Below are positions 6,893-16,121 of a stretch of 22,720 nucleotides of DNA, piece after piece; positions within the stretch are counted from its first letter, which is position 1; every line of letters begins with the position of its first letter. Below the pieces are notes generated by a model that saw nothing but the letters and a program-made list of their open reading frames with translations, had not been told where the DNA came from and ran no database searches. The position numbers and the translations under genes were made by a program. Source of the DNA: an uncultured Parabacteroides sp. (GTDB lineage: Bacteria; Bacteroidota; Bacteroidia; Bacteroidales; Tannerellaceae). The stretch is taken from positions 1 to 22,720 of the forward strand of contig CAKVBA010000045.1 in the NCBI GenBank assembly GCA_934725305.1, given 5' to 3'.

Positions 6893-9403
6893 CTATTCCT
6901 CTTTCTTCTTGATCATTTTCCAGAGAGAATAGCCGGTAACACCCAAGAGCAGTAACAGAATCAAGAAGCCGCTATAAGCAGATACATGGGCAGCTAACAC
7001 ATACTTCTCCGGATGGAACTCAAAGACAATCTCATGCTTTCCGGCAGGAACTTTCATGCCTCGTAAGATCCAGTTGGCACGGAAATGGTTGGCCGGCTTT
7101 CCATCAATATAGGCATGCCATCCCGGATAATAATAGACTTCGGAGAATAACACAAGCTGATCTGATGTGCAAGTAGAGGTATAAACCAACTTGTTGGGAC
7201 GATAGCTGTCTAAATGGATGGTTGCAGTGGAGTCGGCAACAGGCGTGAAGCCTTTCACCTGATCGGCAAAGCGCTGGTCGATGACTGCGGTTGTATATGG
7301 ATTGATACTGTTCAACGCCTCAATCTCAGCATCTGCATTCGGAACCATTTCAATCTGGTTGGCAAACCAGGCATTGCCAAAGGCAAACGGATTGCGCAAA
7401 GGAGGCTGTTCCGGATTGTAGATGATATAACGGGTGTTCAGCATGTTCAATGAAGAACATTGAGCGAATGCTCCCATCAGATCTTCGGCCGACTGAGCTT
7501 TCTGTAACGCATTGATGATGATTTGCAGCTCCGGTTGCAGACGATGCTCGATCAACTCCTGATAACGGCGCAGTTTGGCTGCATGATATCCACCAATGGA
7601 ATGATGGAAATAGGATGTGTTGGTCTCTTGGAACGGATTGTTCAGATTCAACACACGATAGGAGAGATCTTTGTCCTGGAAGATGGCATTGTCAGCCACA
7701 GAAGGTTTGTAACGCTCATCCGGACGTTCCTTCACATAGTTCTTCTCGTTCAGATAACGCTTGTCGATAGTCCAAAGGTCTGCAAGAATCAATACACAGA
7801 TAGCCGCACTTACAAGGGTAATCGTTGTCTTCTTATTGGCCGCTTTCTGATACCAGAACAGTAGAGCTGCACCCAATAGGATAAAGATCAATGAACGTAA
7901 GGCATCTGCCGAAGCCAAAGAAGCACGGTCCATCAACAGAGAGTTATAATACCAATCGGGCAACTGATACTGAGCATCCATCGGTGAACGGAAGTCGAGC
8001 AGCAGCGTCGGAACTAACCATACGATCAGAGACAGACCGCCAGTGATGGCTAAAGCTCCAATCATACCGCGTTTGAAGCGGGCTGCATCTACCTTATTGG
8101 AGAATATCTCTTTCAATCCCCAGAAGGCAATGATCGGCGCAACCATTCCCGGAATTACCAACGCCATCTCAACCGTACGGAACTTGTTGTACATGGGCAG
8201 ATAGTGGAACATAAAGGTGTTGAATGTATCGAAGTTGCGACCAAAGGCCAATAAAGTCAGGAAGCAGGCACCTGCAAACAGCCACCATTTCGCCGGATTG
8301 GCAATCACGAACATACCGAATACAAACAGGAAGCAGACCAAGGCACCGAAATAGACCGGACCGGACGTGAAGATTTTGTCTCCCCAATAAGTATAGGTCT
8401 GTATCTCGTTACCAACCTGTGCACCTTTGGCTCTAAGCTCTTTATACAATTCGGAGTCGGGACCGACTGTACCACCAGATCCGCCTCCGTAGGCGTTCGG
8501 GATTAATAGAGTCAGCAATTCACCTTTGCCATAGCTCCATTCAAAGGCATAATCTTTGTCCAGTCCTGAAGATATTTTCTCTCCACTTGATGAGGTTGTG
8601 GTCAGTTCGGTTGCACCGCGGATAGAACTCTGGCCCAAATCCCAGTTGGCATACATCTGTTTGGCATTAGGCAGAACAGCCAAGACAATACAAGAGAACA
8701 TAATTGCTGTTACTTTACCCAATTCGGCCAGCTCTTTGGCTTTGACCATCTGAATCAGATAACCTAAATAGATAAAGAAACAGAGCAATACCAGATAATA
8801 GGTAATCTGGATATGGCCATTCAAGATAGAGAATGCGACACCCAGCAGGAACACTATACTGCCCCAGAGATGGACTCGTTTGAATAACAGTACCATGCCC
8901 GCTAATGTAAGAGGCATATAGGCAATAACATAGGCTTTGGTGATGTGGCCGGCTTCAATAATGATGATATTATAGGAAGCAAAGGCAAAAGCAATGGCCC
9001 CGGCAATGGAAAGCCACCAGTTTACTCCCATGACACACATCAGCAGGTAGAAGCAGATTAGTCCAATCAATGGCATAGCCACATCTTCGTAGCCAACATT
9101 CACCATCGGTCGTTCGATAATGCTGAAGTTCGGCAGGTTGGGAGCCGGATTACCATAACCGGTCACGTAAGGCATTCCGCCAAACATAGCATCCGACCAA
9201 GCGCTGAACTCGCCCGGACCAGCTGTCTCTTCATATTGCTTCATCTGGCTGTTTCCCATACCCACAGCCTTGTCCATATCGCCTTGGCGGATTGTTTTAC
9301 CATCAAAGACGGATGGCGAGAAATAGGTCATTGTTACTGCCAGAAAGAGAAGGATGGCAGCAATGTGCTTTCCGCATTTTTTCAATATACTTTGCATACG
9401 CAT
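6893..9403 (-). CDS. YfhO-family integral membrane protein (GT-C-like)
   Basis: This is a large inner-membrane protein of 836 residues. A first membrane helix (about 13-28) is followed by a periplasmic stretch with acidic GDMDKAVGMG and WSDAMFGGMPYVTGY. Many helices follow between about 108 and 540 (for example LIGLICFYLLMCVMG and VFLLGVAFSI). A long soluble C-terminal region (about 560-800) precedes one last helix (about 811-829) and a basic tail. The pattern fits the YfhO family, whose members have a GT-C glycosyltransferase architecture and use lipid-linked sugars. Bacillus YfhO is linked to lipoteichoic acid glycosylation; the role in Bacteroidota is not established to my knowledge. It is last in the glycan operon, 18 bases after the GT2 gene, suggesting a late step outside the cytoplasm. 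Translation may instead begin at Met3 (9397). Confidence 0.85.
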   Translation of the reverse strand: MRMQSILKKCGKHIAAILLFLAVTMTYFSPSVFDGKTIRQGDMDKAVGMGNSQMKQYEETAGPGEFSAWSDAMFGGMPYVTGYGNPAPNLPNFSIIERPMVNVGYEDVAMPLIGLICFYLLMCVMGVNWWLSIAGAIAFAFASYNIIIIEAGHITKAYVIAYMPLTLAGMVLLFKRVHLWGSIVFLLGVAFSILNGHIQITYYLVLLCFFIYLGYLIQMVKAKELAELGKVTAIMFSCIVLAVLPNAKQMYANWDLGQSSIRGATELTTTSSSGEKISSGLDKDYAFEWSYGKGELLTLLIPNAYGGGSGGTVGPDSELYKELRAKGAQVGNEIQTYTYWGDKIFTSGPVYFGALVCFLFVFGMFVIANPAKWWLFAGACFLTLLAFGRNFDTFNTFMFHYLPMYNKFRTVEMALVIPGMVAPIIAFWGLKEIFSNKVDAARFKRGMIGALAITGGLSLIVWLVPTLLLDFRSPMDAQYQLPDWYYNSLLMDRASLASADALRSLIFILLGAALLFWYQKAANKKTTITLVSAAICVLILADLWTIDKRYLNEKNYVKERPDERYKPSVADNAIFQDKDLSYRVLNLNNPFQETNTSYFHHSIGGYHAAKLRRYQELIEHRLQPELQIIINALQKAQSAEDLMGAFAQCSSLNMLNTRYIIYNPEQPPLRNPFAFGNAWFANQIEMVPNADAEIEALNSINPYTTAVIDQRFADQVKGFTPVADSTATIHLDSYRPNKLVYTSTCTSDQLVLFSEVYYYPGWHAYIDGKPANHFRANWILRGMKVPAGKHEIVFEFHPEKYVLAAHVSAYSGFLILLLLLGVTGYSLWKMIKKKEE

Positions 9404-9421
9404 ATTTATAGATTACTTGAT

Positions 9422-10180
9422 TTATACTCTTCCTTTAAACCACTTCGCCGAATAGAAACGGAGGGCAAACCATCCGTGCAACAGCGTGGTTGATAGTGTG
9501 CCATAATAGTGGCACATCACTTTATAGCGCTCTTTCAGCGAAGCTTTTCGGTTGATACTGCTGAGTCCCTCTTCCATGTAGTTGGACAAGGTAAGATGGC
9601 TGTTATGGATCAAACGGGCTTTCTGCAGGCATTTGATACACCAGTCATAGTCGGCAACCAAACGATATTGCAGATCGTATAAAGGAGCCAGTTTTCTTTT
9701 CGCAATGAACGACTGGTGGCAGACCAACATGCCCATCCTGAAACTTTTCCAAGTCAGCTTTTTAGGAGCTTTGAGCCTGCGCATACCTAACAATTTACTG
9801 TCTGCATCCACGATAGCTGTTTCTCCATAAACCACATCGGGCAAAGATACTTCCTTTTTTAAAGATGCCACAATTCTTTGTACGGTATCTGTTGCATAGA
9901 TCGTATCTCCGGCATTGATAAACCATACATAGTCGCCTGTTGCCATCTGCAGCCCTTTGTTCATCGCATCATAAAGCCCTTTGTCCGGTTCACTGATCCA
10001 ATGGCTAATGCCATGGGCATATTGTTTGATGATGTCAACCGTGTTGTCGGTTGAGGCGCCATCCACAATGATATATTCAATATGAGGATAAGTTTGGCTT
10101 AAGACGCTCAAGATGGTGCGTTCGATCCAGCGAGACGCATTATAGGTGATAGTTATGATTGAGAATGTGGGTTGTTGCAT
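9422..10180 (-). CDS. Glycosyltransferase family 2
   Basis: This is a cytoplasmic inverting glycosyltransferase with a GT-A fold, 252 residues, acting on a nucleotide-sugar donor. Visible motifs are FSIITITYNASRWIERTILS at the N-terminus, DGASTDNT (40-47), EPDKGLYDAMNKGLQMATGD (64-83) and NAGD (89-92), the position of the metal-binding DxD-like motif. Donor and acceptor cannot be read from sequence. The reading frame overlaps the end of the preceding GT4 gene by 28 bases, implying translational coupling. A near-identical style of GT2 next to YfhO is what I would expect in many Bacteroidales, so it probably belongs to the conserved frame of the locus. Confidence 0.9.
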   Translation of the reverse strand: MQQPTFSIITITYNASRWIERTILSVLSQTYPHIEYIIVDGASTDNTVDIIKQYAHGISHWISEPDKGLYDAMNKGLQMATGDYVWFINAGDTIYATDTVQRIVASLKKEVSLPDVVYGETAIVDADSKLLGMRRLKAPKKLTWKSFRMGMLVCHQSFIAKRKLAPLYDLQYRLVADYDWCIKCLQKARLIHNSHLTLSNYMEEGLSSINRKASLKERYKVMCHYYGTLSTTLLHGWFALRFYSAKWFKGRV

Positions 10181-11436
10181 ATTAATTGTTTATATAGATT
10201 CTTATACTTTTCTGCAATGACGGATTCGCTGTAGCAGGTATTGACCTTCTGCAAACAAGCCTCTGACAGCTCATTGTTCATGTTGTGAGTCAGTACCCAT
10301 TCAATACCGTTTGCCAAATCTTCCGTATCTTTATAACGAGCCAAATAGCCATTTTGTTGATGGGAGATAATGTCTGTCTGTCCACTGTTATTGAAACTAA
10401 CAGCAGGACATCCGCAAGCCATTCCCTCTATAATTGTCTGTCCAAAAGTCTCATATAGAGAAGAGACAACAGTAACATCTGCTGCTGCATATAGAGTGGC
10501 AATTGTTGTTGAATCGTTGAGAAGCCCCATCCATGTATAGGTGATGGGTAGTTCTGCCAAAAAGGAGCGATCACCTTTGATATTCCCAAAGAGAACTAAA
10601 TGATAGAGATGTCCTTGATCTCTTTTATTTAATAGAGATAGCGCTTCGATAAGATAGGGAAATCCTTTGATTGGGTTATCAATGCAAGCTGCGCCCATTA
10701 AGATGATTTTTTTATCAAGAGGAAGAGATAGGCTCTTTCTTGCCTCTATTTTATCAGACGGATGAAATAGTACTGTGTTTATAACATTGGGTATGACATC
10801 TGCTTTTAACTTACATGTTAGAGCACTCTCTTTTGCCTGATGTTGGAGCCAAGAACTGACAGCTACTAAATGAATGTGTGATTCGTTTAGGAACTGTTTG
10901 GCGCGAAATACACGATTGGCTATATCATTCTCGTGATGAGAAGAAAGAAATGAGCAGTATTTACATTCCGTTTTAAATCTTTCGCATCCTAAAGCGTAAT
11001 GACAGATAGCTGTACAGGGCCACATATCGTGCAGAGTCCATACAATAGGTTTTCCGGTTTGTATCAATCGTTGGATATCTGTCAAAGAGAGAAATCCCTG
11101 ATTGATCCAGTGGAGATGAATTATATCAGCTTCTTGTATTACCGGATGTTTTGATAAGTCAGTGCCTGTATTAGCAATAGATACCTGAAACAGCTGTTTA
11201 CGACTCAGCTTATTACATAAAAAGATGATGAGTCGTTCCCAGATAAAGCGGAAGAGGTTTAACCGCCTTTTCCATGATGAATCGTTCAGAGCTACAACAT
11301 GTTCATCGTTTGTCTTGCGATCACGAACCAACATAGTTACTTCAACTCCACTTTTAAGTAGAGCTTTCATCAGACGGTTGGCCGCTACAGCAGCTCCGCC
11401 TGTTCGTTCAGCAGTATTTAATATGACGATTTTCAT
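10153..11436 (-). CDS. Glycosyltransferase family 4 (WcaC-like subgroup)
   Basis: This is a retaining GT-B glycosyltransferase of 427 residues. The start is placed at MKIVILNTAERTGGAAVAAN (11436), because an upstream Met at 11481 lies inside the previous gene and adds a non-homologous tail. The N-terminal domain shows the glycine-rich GGAAVAANRL loop and a cysteine cluster (C141, C145, C151, C158, C161) after TLHDMWP, a hallmark of the WcaC-like subgroup. The C-terminal domain has the donor-site EX7E signature SLYETFGQTIIEGMACGCP (Glu329, Glu337). It probably extends a lipid-linked oligosaccharide on the inner face of the membrane. The donor sugar is unknown. It overlaps the following GT2 gene by 28 bases. 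Confidence 0.9.
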   Translation of the reverse strand: MKIVILNTAERTGGAAVAANRLMKALLKSGVEVTMLVRDRKTNDEHVVALNDSSWKRRLNLFRFIWERLIIFLCNKLSRKQLFQVSIANTGTDLSKHPVIQEADIIHLHWINQGFLSLTDIQRLIQTGKPIVWTLHDMWPCTAICHYALGCERFKTECKYCSFLSSHHENDIANRVFRAKQFLNESHIHLVAVSSWLQHQAKESALTCKLKADVIPNVINTVLFHPSDKIEARKSLSLPLDKKIILMGAACIDNPIKGFPYLIEALSLLNKRDQGHLYHLVLFGNIKGDRSFLAELPITYTWMGLLNDSTTIATLYAAADVTVVSSLYETFGQTIIEGMACGCPAVSFNNSGQTDIISHQQNGYLARYKDTEDLANGIEWVLTHNMNNELSEACLQKVNTCYSESVIAEKYKNLYKQLICNNPHSQS

Positions 11437-11452
11437 TATAAGACGTTTAAAA

Positions 11453-12394
11453 TCATTTTTTGATGGACTTCCATAAATCATGAATCCAAGTGTATTTGAG
11501 CCATTTTGCTAATAGGCCTCCATTTATTTTATCTTGGAAAGCGCGATGGCTTTTTAGAAGATCTTTGTCATATCCGTTAAAAGGGATGAAGTGAACGGGT
11601 AAGCATTTACTATTTAAATTCGGTTTGGCCCACCAAGAGTTTGTTTTACTTCCACAATGTTCACCTGTTCCATCAAAGCCCCAATTCTGTGTTTTGGATT
11701 GAATAGGGAACACTGAGCACATATTGTTTTTGAACATATGATAATAGACACGTAAATCCATAGCTTGTATCTTTTTACGCGAATCCGCTTGTAAAATACC
11801 TTTAATAAAAAAGCCAATCGAAGCAAAAGCTTTATATTGTCTTGATTTACGTAATTCACTTTCTCTGTCAAAGTAATCCAAATTCACCTTTTCCCAGCGA
11901 TTCTTCCAAGAGGCAAATCCCCATGGTGAGTTACATGGATAAAAATAGATATCTTGGTTGTAGTTTTCAGGAATAGGGAAAGGCAGATTAAATCCGCAGA
12001 TAGCAAATATATTGGCTGTATTGGAATAATAGTTGAGTCCACTGTTCATATAGGACAGGAAGTCGTTGGCAACCACAATATCATCTTCTAAGAAGATGAA
12101 AGTATTATGAGTTGCTAACACTTCTGTTATGGCAGTCTTGATAGATTCATGAGCTCCTAAATTCTTTTCTCGGAATAGATGGTGAACCTTTTTGAATCCA
12201 GAAATGGACAAGGCATATTTACGGACTTGATTAATACGTTCCTTGTGTTCAGGTTTATAGGCAGCATCAGAAACAATATAAAGATCGGATTGCTTTGCTA
12301 AATTATTCTTTTGCAAAGCATCGATACTTTGTTTCAGATGTTCAAGACGGTCATATACTGAAACTATAATAGGTGCATAGGTATTATTCTCCAT
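11453..12394 (-). CDS. Glycosyltransferase, GT2-like (GT-A fold)
   Basis: This 313-residue protein opens with APIIVSVYDRLEHLKQSIDA, typical of GT-A enzymes, and carries FIFLEDDIVVANDFL with the acidic triad E103-D104-D105 where the metal and nucleotide-sugar bind. The middle segment (SPWGFASWKNRW) resembles proteins often annotated as glycosyltransferase or 'hemolytic protein HlpA-like' in Bacteroidota; that label says little about function. Donor and linkage are unknown. The start codon overlaps the stop of the acyltransferase gene (11 bases shared), so the two are probably co-translated. It is visibly AT-rich, like the rest of the variable interior. Confidence 0.8.
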   Translation of the reverse strand: MENNTYAPIIVSVYDRLEHLKQSIDALQKNNLAKQSDLYIVSDAAYKPEHKERINQVRKYALSISGFKKVHHLFREKNLGAHESIKTAITEVLATHNTFIFLEDDIVVANDFLSYMNSGLNYYSNTANIFAICGFNLPFPIPENYNQDIYFYPCNSPWGFASWKNRWEKVNLDYFDRESELRKSRQYKAFASIGFFIKGILQADSRKKIQAMDLRVYYHMFKNNMCSVFPIQSKTQNWGFDGTGEHCGSKTNSWWAKPNLNSKCLPVHFIPFNGYDKDLLKSHRAFQDKINGGLLAKWLKYTWIHDLWKSIKK

Positions 12395-12938
12395 CTTCTT
12401 CTTTTATCAGATTCAACAAGTTAGAAGAGCGTTCTTTCAATCGTTTGGCTGGTATGCCTGCATATATTCCCCATGAGTCTAAAGAATGATTGACAAAACT
12501 CATAGCTCCGACAACACTACCTTCTTTGATTGTCAGATTGGGCATGACAACGCAAGAGGCTCCTATTTGGGTATATTTTTCCAAGATTACAACACCACCT
12601 TTTACGTTGGTTGTTCCTTCGGGAGACATAGGACCTATTAGACAGTCTCCTCCGAAATCATCAACAGCACTATAGACTGTTGTTCGAGCAGATATGCCTG
12701 AATAATCATTGATATAGATACCTTTTCCTCCATAAAGTGCTACATAGGCAGAAATATGGACATGTGAGCCAATCGTGATAGAGCCAGATAGAATACAAAA
12801 GTCATCAATTCTCACATGATTACCTATATGCATTAGGGAGGGAGCATAAATGCTAGCTTTACGGCTGATTAACACATCGTTGCCTATTGATGCAAAGCCT
12901 ATTTCTGCTAGTTCGGATGGTGTATAGAATGAGCTCAT
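12384..12938 (-). CDS. Hexapeptide-repeat acyltransferase, VioB/sugar N-acyltransferase type
   Basis: This 184-residue left-handed beta-helix acyltransferase probably transfers an acetyl or other acyl group from CoA to an amino group on a nucleotide sugar. Imperfect hexapeptide repeats run through most of the chain (ISRKASIYAPSLMHIGNHVR, then ITIGSHVHISAYVALYGG, later IGASCVVMPNLTIKEGSVVG). The C-terminal GIYAGIPAKRLKER is the usual closing motif of this family. Start FYTPSELAEIGFASIG matches the common form MxFYTxxELxxLGFxSIG. It lies six bases after a VioA-like aminotransferase, which suggests the pair makes a dTDP-4-acylamino-4,6-dideoxyhexose. An O-acetyltransferase role is the alternative. 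Confidence 0.82.
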   Translation of the reverse strand: MSSFYTPSELAEIGFASIGNDVLISRKASIYAPSLMHIGNHVRIDDFCILSGSITIGSHVHISAYVALYGGKGIYINDYSGISARTTVYSAVDDFGGDCLIGPMSPEGTTNVKGGVVILEKYTQIGASCVVMPNLTIKEGSVVGAMSFVNHSLDSWGIYAGIPAKRLKERSSNLLNLIKEEDGE

Positions 12939-12944
12939 AACAAT

Positions 12945-14051
12945 TTATTTAATGATAGAATGAATGACACGTTCAACGTCTTCTTCACTTAAGGCATGAT
13001 GCATAGGCAGACAAATCACTTGATCAGCCATTTTGTAGGCTTCTGGCAGATTCTCATGTCGAGCTGATTCTAATCCTCTATATGGTGAGAATGTACTGAT
13101 TAGTGGATAGAAGTACCGTCTGCCATATATTCCAAGACTTTTCATTTTCTCATATAAAGAGTCTCTGCTCATACCGAATTGCTTTTCATCAATAAAGATG
13201 GGAAAGTATGAGTAGTTATGCTTTACATTGGGAATATCGTTTTGCATACGGATCCCTTTAATGCCAGTCAATGCATCTCTATATCGTAGAGCAACTGCTT
13301 TTCTGCTTTTGATAGCCTTATCTACAAGTTTCAAAGAAGCTAATCCATAGGCCGAGCGAACTTCGTCTATCTTTCCATTGATACCAGGAGCAACAACAGT
13401 AGTCTCGTTTGCAAAGCCGAAGTTTTTGATGTAGTCAATACGCTGTTTGGTTTCAGCATCATGGCAAATCAATGCACCACCTTCAATTGTGTTATATACT
13501 TTTGTGGCATGAAAACTTAGGGTTGACATATCGCCCGCTTCAATGATAGATTTTCCATCTTTTTCTACACCAAAAGCATGAGCTGCATCATAAATGACCT
13601 TTAGACCATATAAGTCAGCAATTTCTTTGATTCGCTGTATGTCACAAGGTTGTCCATATACATGAACAGGCATGATTGCTGTAGTCTTAGGAGTAATAGC
13701 TGCTTCTATCTTATTGGGATCTATATTTCCAGTAGCAGGATCTATATCAACAAATACAGGTTTGATGCCATTCCACCAGATTGCATGAGTTGTTGCCACA
13801 AAGCTATAAGGTGTTGTGATGACTTCTCCTGTAATTCGCATCGCCTGTAATGCACAGATGAGAGGTAAAGTCCCATTTGTAAACAGACTTATATAAGGAA
13901 CTTTCAGGTACTCACAGAGCGCTTTTTCTAGTTCCTGATGATAATGGCCGTTATTTGTAAGCCACTTGCGACTCCAGATATCTTCTAAGTAAGGAGTAAA
14001 ATCCTTTAATGGAGGAATTAAAGGCGAAGTGACAGTTATTATATCTTTCAT
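12945..14051 (-). CDS. DegT/DnrJ/EryC1 nucleotide-sugar aminotransferase, VioA-like
   Basis: This is a PLP-dependent aminotransferase of 368 residues (fold type I) acting on a keto nucleotide sugar. The PLP lysine is K184 in SFHATKVYNTIEGG. D155 in YDAAHAFGV stacks on the cofactor, and ITTPYSFVATTHAIWWNGIK is the usual substrate-loop region. The N-terminal ITVTSPLIPPL...WLTNNG style recalls VioA, which aminates dTDP-4-keto-6-deoxyglucose to dTDP-4-amino-4,6-dideoxyglucose (viosamine), so I favour that role. A 3-amino sugar (FdtB/QdtB type) is less likely because no FdtA-like isomerase is present. The dTDP-glucose enzymes RmlA and RmlB must be supplied from elsewhere. It lies two bases after the GT10 gene and six before the acyltransferase. 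Confidence 0.88.
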   Translation of the reverse strand: MKDIITVTSPLIPPLKDFTPYLEDIWSRKWLTNNGHYHQELEKALCEYLKVPYISLFTNGTLPLICALQAMRITGEVITTPYSFVATTHAIWWNGIKPVFVDIDPATGNIDPNKIEAAITPKTTAIMPVHVYGQPCDIQRIKEIADLYGLKVIYDAAHAFGVEKDGKSIIEAGDMSTLSFHATKVYNTIEGGALICHDAETKQRIDYIKNFGFANETTVVAPGINGKIDEVRSAYGLASLKLVDKAIKSRKAVALRYRDALTGIKGIRMQNDIPNVKHNYSYFPIFIDEKQFGMSRDSLYEKMKSLGIYGRRYFYPLISTFSPYRGLESARHENLPEAYKMADQVICLPMHHALSEEDVERVIHSIIK

Positions 14052-14053
14052 CT

Positions 14054-15040
14054 CTAAAATAATTTACGAATAACTCTTTTTGCTTTTAGAAGTGTCTCTT
14101 GCTTCCAGTCTTTCGGATACGAGTCGTATGGATTGATAGAAACACTTTTATAATCTTCACATGTTAAATCTACATATTTATCTATATATGACTTAATAAA
14201 AGGGAATAAATTATACTTAAATAACAAACGGTTTCGAGCTTCTATCAAGAAAGGCAGTTTTTCTTGATAGATACGTTCATGATTGTTTACTATCTCATTT
14301 ATGATAGCCATAGATTTTATTTTATCTTTTATGTCGATGGTTATCATGGCTTCCTTAGGGAAATAGGATTCTATATTTTTGCACCCATAGTAGATCGGAA
14401 TAGAGTAGGCTAAGATAGCATCTGCTATTTTTTCAGTCCAATAGTCATTAACGCATGAATTCTCTATGCAGATGGAGAACTTATAGGGGAGAAGAGCATT
14501 TGCTTTGTCATCAACCTGTTGGATGCCTTTCCCATAGAAATCAATCTTCTCTTTATACAAAGACTGAAGTTCTTTCATCCAGTTGAGTCTATTTTTATGT
14601 CCTGGTAAAAAGGTTCGGTTTGATGTTATAAAAGAAATCACCTTTTCTTTCTGAGGAATATCCATTTGACTGATTTGATCAAATGAATAAGAAGACGTCT
14701 CGGTTTTGAAATTATATCCAAAATACCAAGGTAATGCTTGCTGATCTCTATGATTGTTGGAATGTTTTAGGTTATGAGATGATATGATATGGTCGAATAG
14801 ATTTATAAAAGCCTGTGTATATACTTTGACGATAGGAGGTTCGCCGGAGATAAAAAACAAACCTTCTTTTCTACATTTGATGTTATAAGACTCATGGATA
14901 TTTTCATAGACAACTACAGAGTCCCATATGATATCTTCTTTTGAATTAAAGCAGAAGCGATATCCCTTTGTTTCCCAGTCTGAGGCAAGTTGTTTTTTAA
15001 ACAGATCTGCAATGGGCGATATGATATTGATATTTATCAT
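14054..15040 (-). CDS. Glycosyltransferase family 10 (alpha-1,3/4-fucosyltransferase type)
   Basis: This 328-residue enzyme is expected to transfer fucose from GDP-fucose to a GlcNAc- or glucose-like acceptor. The diagnostic GT10 donor-binding motif is at 188-219: FSICIENSCVNDYWTEKIAD, followed by IPIYYG, with the conserved Glu/Asn and Tyr-x-Thr-Glu-Lys. Upstream SNRTFLPGHKNRLNWMKEL fits the start of the catalytic C-terminal domain. Two C-terminal features often seen in Helicobacter homologues, heptad repeats and an amphipathic helix, are not obvious; only a short basic tail (KAKRVIRKLF) is present. Bacteroidales make or salvage GDP-fucose and place it on surface glycans. The gene sits 12 bases after the GT8 gene. 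Confidence 0.88.
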   Translation of the reverse strand: MININIISPIADLFKKQLASDWETKGYRFCFNSKEDIIWDSVVVYENIHESYNIKCRKEGLFFISGEPPIVKVYTQAFINLFDHIISSHNLKHSNNHRDQQALPWYFGYNFKTETSSYSFDQISQMDIPQKEKVISFITSNRTFLPGHKNRLNWMKELQSLYKEKIDFYGKGIQQVDDKANALLPYKFSICIENSCVNDYWTEKIADAILAYSIPIYYGCKNIESYFPKEAMITIDIKDKIKSMAIINEIVNNHERIYQEKLPFLIEARNRLLFKYNLFPFIKSYIDKYVDLTCEDYKSVSINPYDSYPKDWKQETLLKAKRVIRKLF

Positions 15041-15052
15041 AAGTCTTTTCTT

Positions 15053-16006
15053 TTATTGATTTACAAATATTGATTGTAATTTAGATAGAAAACGGGCAAT
15101 ATTATATCGTTTAATTCTATGCTTAAGATAGAAGGGCTGTTTCTTCAGATATTCACAGACAAGTCCCACATCTTTTAATGTCTTAAACCACATACCGCTT
15201 TTTCTGCAGAAAGGATTATTCCATGGCTTTTCGTAGCCTGCATAATGGACTTGTACCGGTGTATTAAGTATTTCTTGCAAATTAACATCTGCACGGAAGT
15301 GCATTTTTTCTGTTCTCTTTGAATAGTAATAGGTACATACCATTATATTATATGGCATATAATTAATCTTTGGATAACAGCATAAATTGATAACATCCTG
15401 TTCTGGTTGAATGAGTCGGTGTAGATTTTCTTGATAGGTTGTACACATGGTAAAGCCTATTTTGTCTTTTCGTATTTGTTCAAGATTTAGCAATATATAA
15501 CCAGCACCGATACCATCTTTTAATATTTCACACTCATGAGGAGTGAATTTGTCTCCATACCAATCTGTTATATCATTGTTTGTCATGCTTTTGATTCCTG
15601 CTACATAAAAAGTATCATTGGGAAACATAAAAAATGAAGCAGAAATGTCTCCTTTGAATATAACATCTACATCTGAACAGAGTATTCGATTATATTGAGG
15701 AAATAATTGATCTAATATCAATTTATTGTAAATTTCTTTTGAATAGTGCTGTTTACTTTTGAGAGAAGACCAATTGAGGTTCTCATGAAACTTTTTTACA
15801 TTGATAAATTCCAATGAAGAATAGTCGGAATAACAATCAATGGCTTTATGCAATTGATTTTGGCTTTTATCGGTGATATCAGTATGTAGTATATACAGTT
15901 TGTAGAAGTATTGTTTATTGGCGTATTCCAACAAAGAGTACAAGGCCACTGCACCTGGTATTACAAAGTTGTTGTCAAATGTAAAACAAATCGGTATAAT
16001 CTGCAT
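15053..16006 (-). CDS. Glycosyltransferase family 8
   Basis: This is a retaining GT-A glycosyltransferase of 317 residues. It opens with IPICFTFDNNFVIPGAVALYSLLEYA, the GT8 nucleotide-binding start. It has the metal-binding DxD as SDVDVIFKGD (Asp112, Asp114), then GIGAGYILLNLEQIRKD, PEQDVINLCC, and HYAGYEKPW from residue 254, the family's second metal ligand. GT8 enzymes usually use UDP-galactose or UDP-glucose; the exact donor here is not readable. A 115-base gap separates it from the flippase upstream, in which no consensus promoter is seen. Confidence 0.9.
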   Translation of the reverse strand: MQIIPICFTFDNNFVIPGAVALYSLLEYANKQYFYKLYILHTDITDKSQNQLHKAIDCYSDYSSLEFINVKKFHENLNWSSLKSKQHYSKEIYNKLILDQLFPQYNRILCSDVDVIFKGDISASFFMFPNDTFYVAGIKSMTNNDITDWYGDKFTPHECEILKDGIGAGYILLNLEQIRKDKIGFTMCTTYQENLHRLIQPEQDVINLCCYPKINYMPYNIMVCTYYYSKRTEKMHFRADVNLQEILNTPVQVHYAGYEKPWNNPFCRKSGMWFKTLKDVGLVCEYLKKQPFYLKHRIKRYNIARFLSKLQSIFVNQ

Positions 16007-16121
16007 CCTATCAATAATTTGTGTCTATGTAATTCTTTTATACTGTCTAAAAGCAATTAGCATAAACATGATTTTTTATTCTTGTTAATTGTTATATGGG
16101 AAACATTATTACTTCCTTCCT

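Noticed and set aside
11437..11481. Upstream Met extending the GT4 protein by 15 residues
   Set aside because: The extra codons overlap the end of the preceding gene, and the family start is the beta strand MKIVILN. The start at 11436 is preferred.
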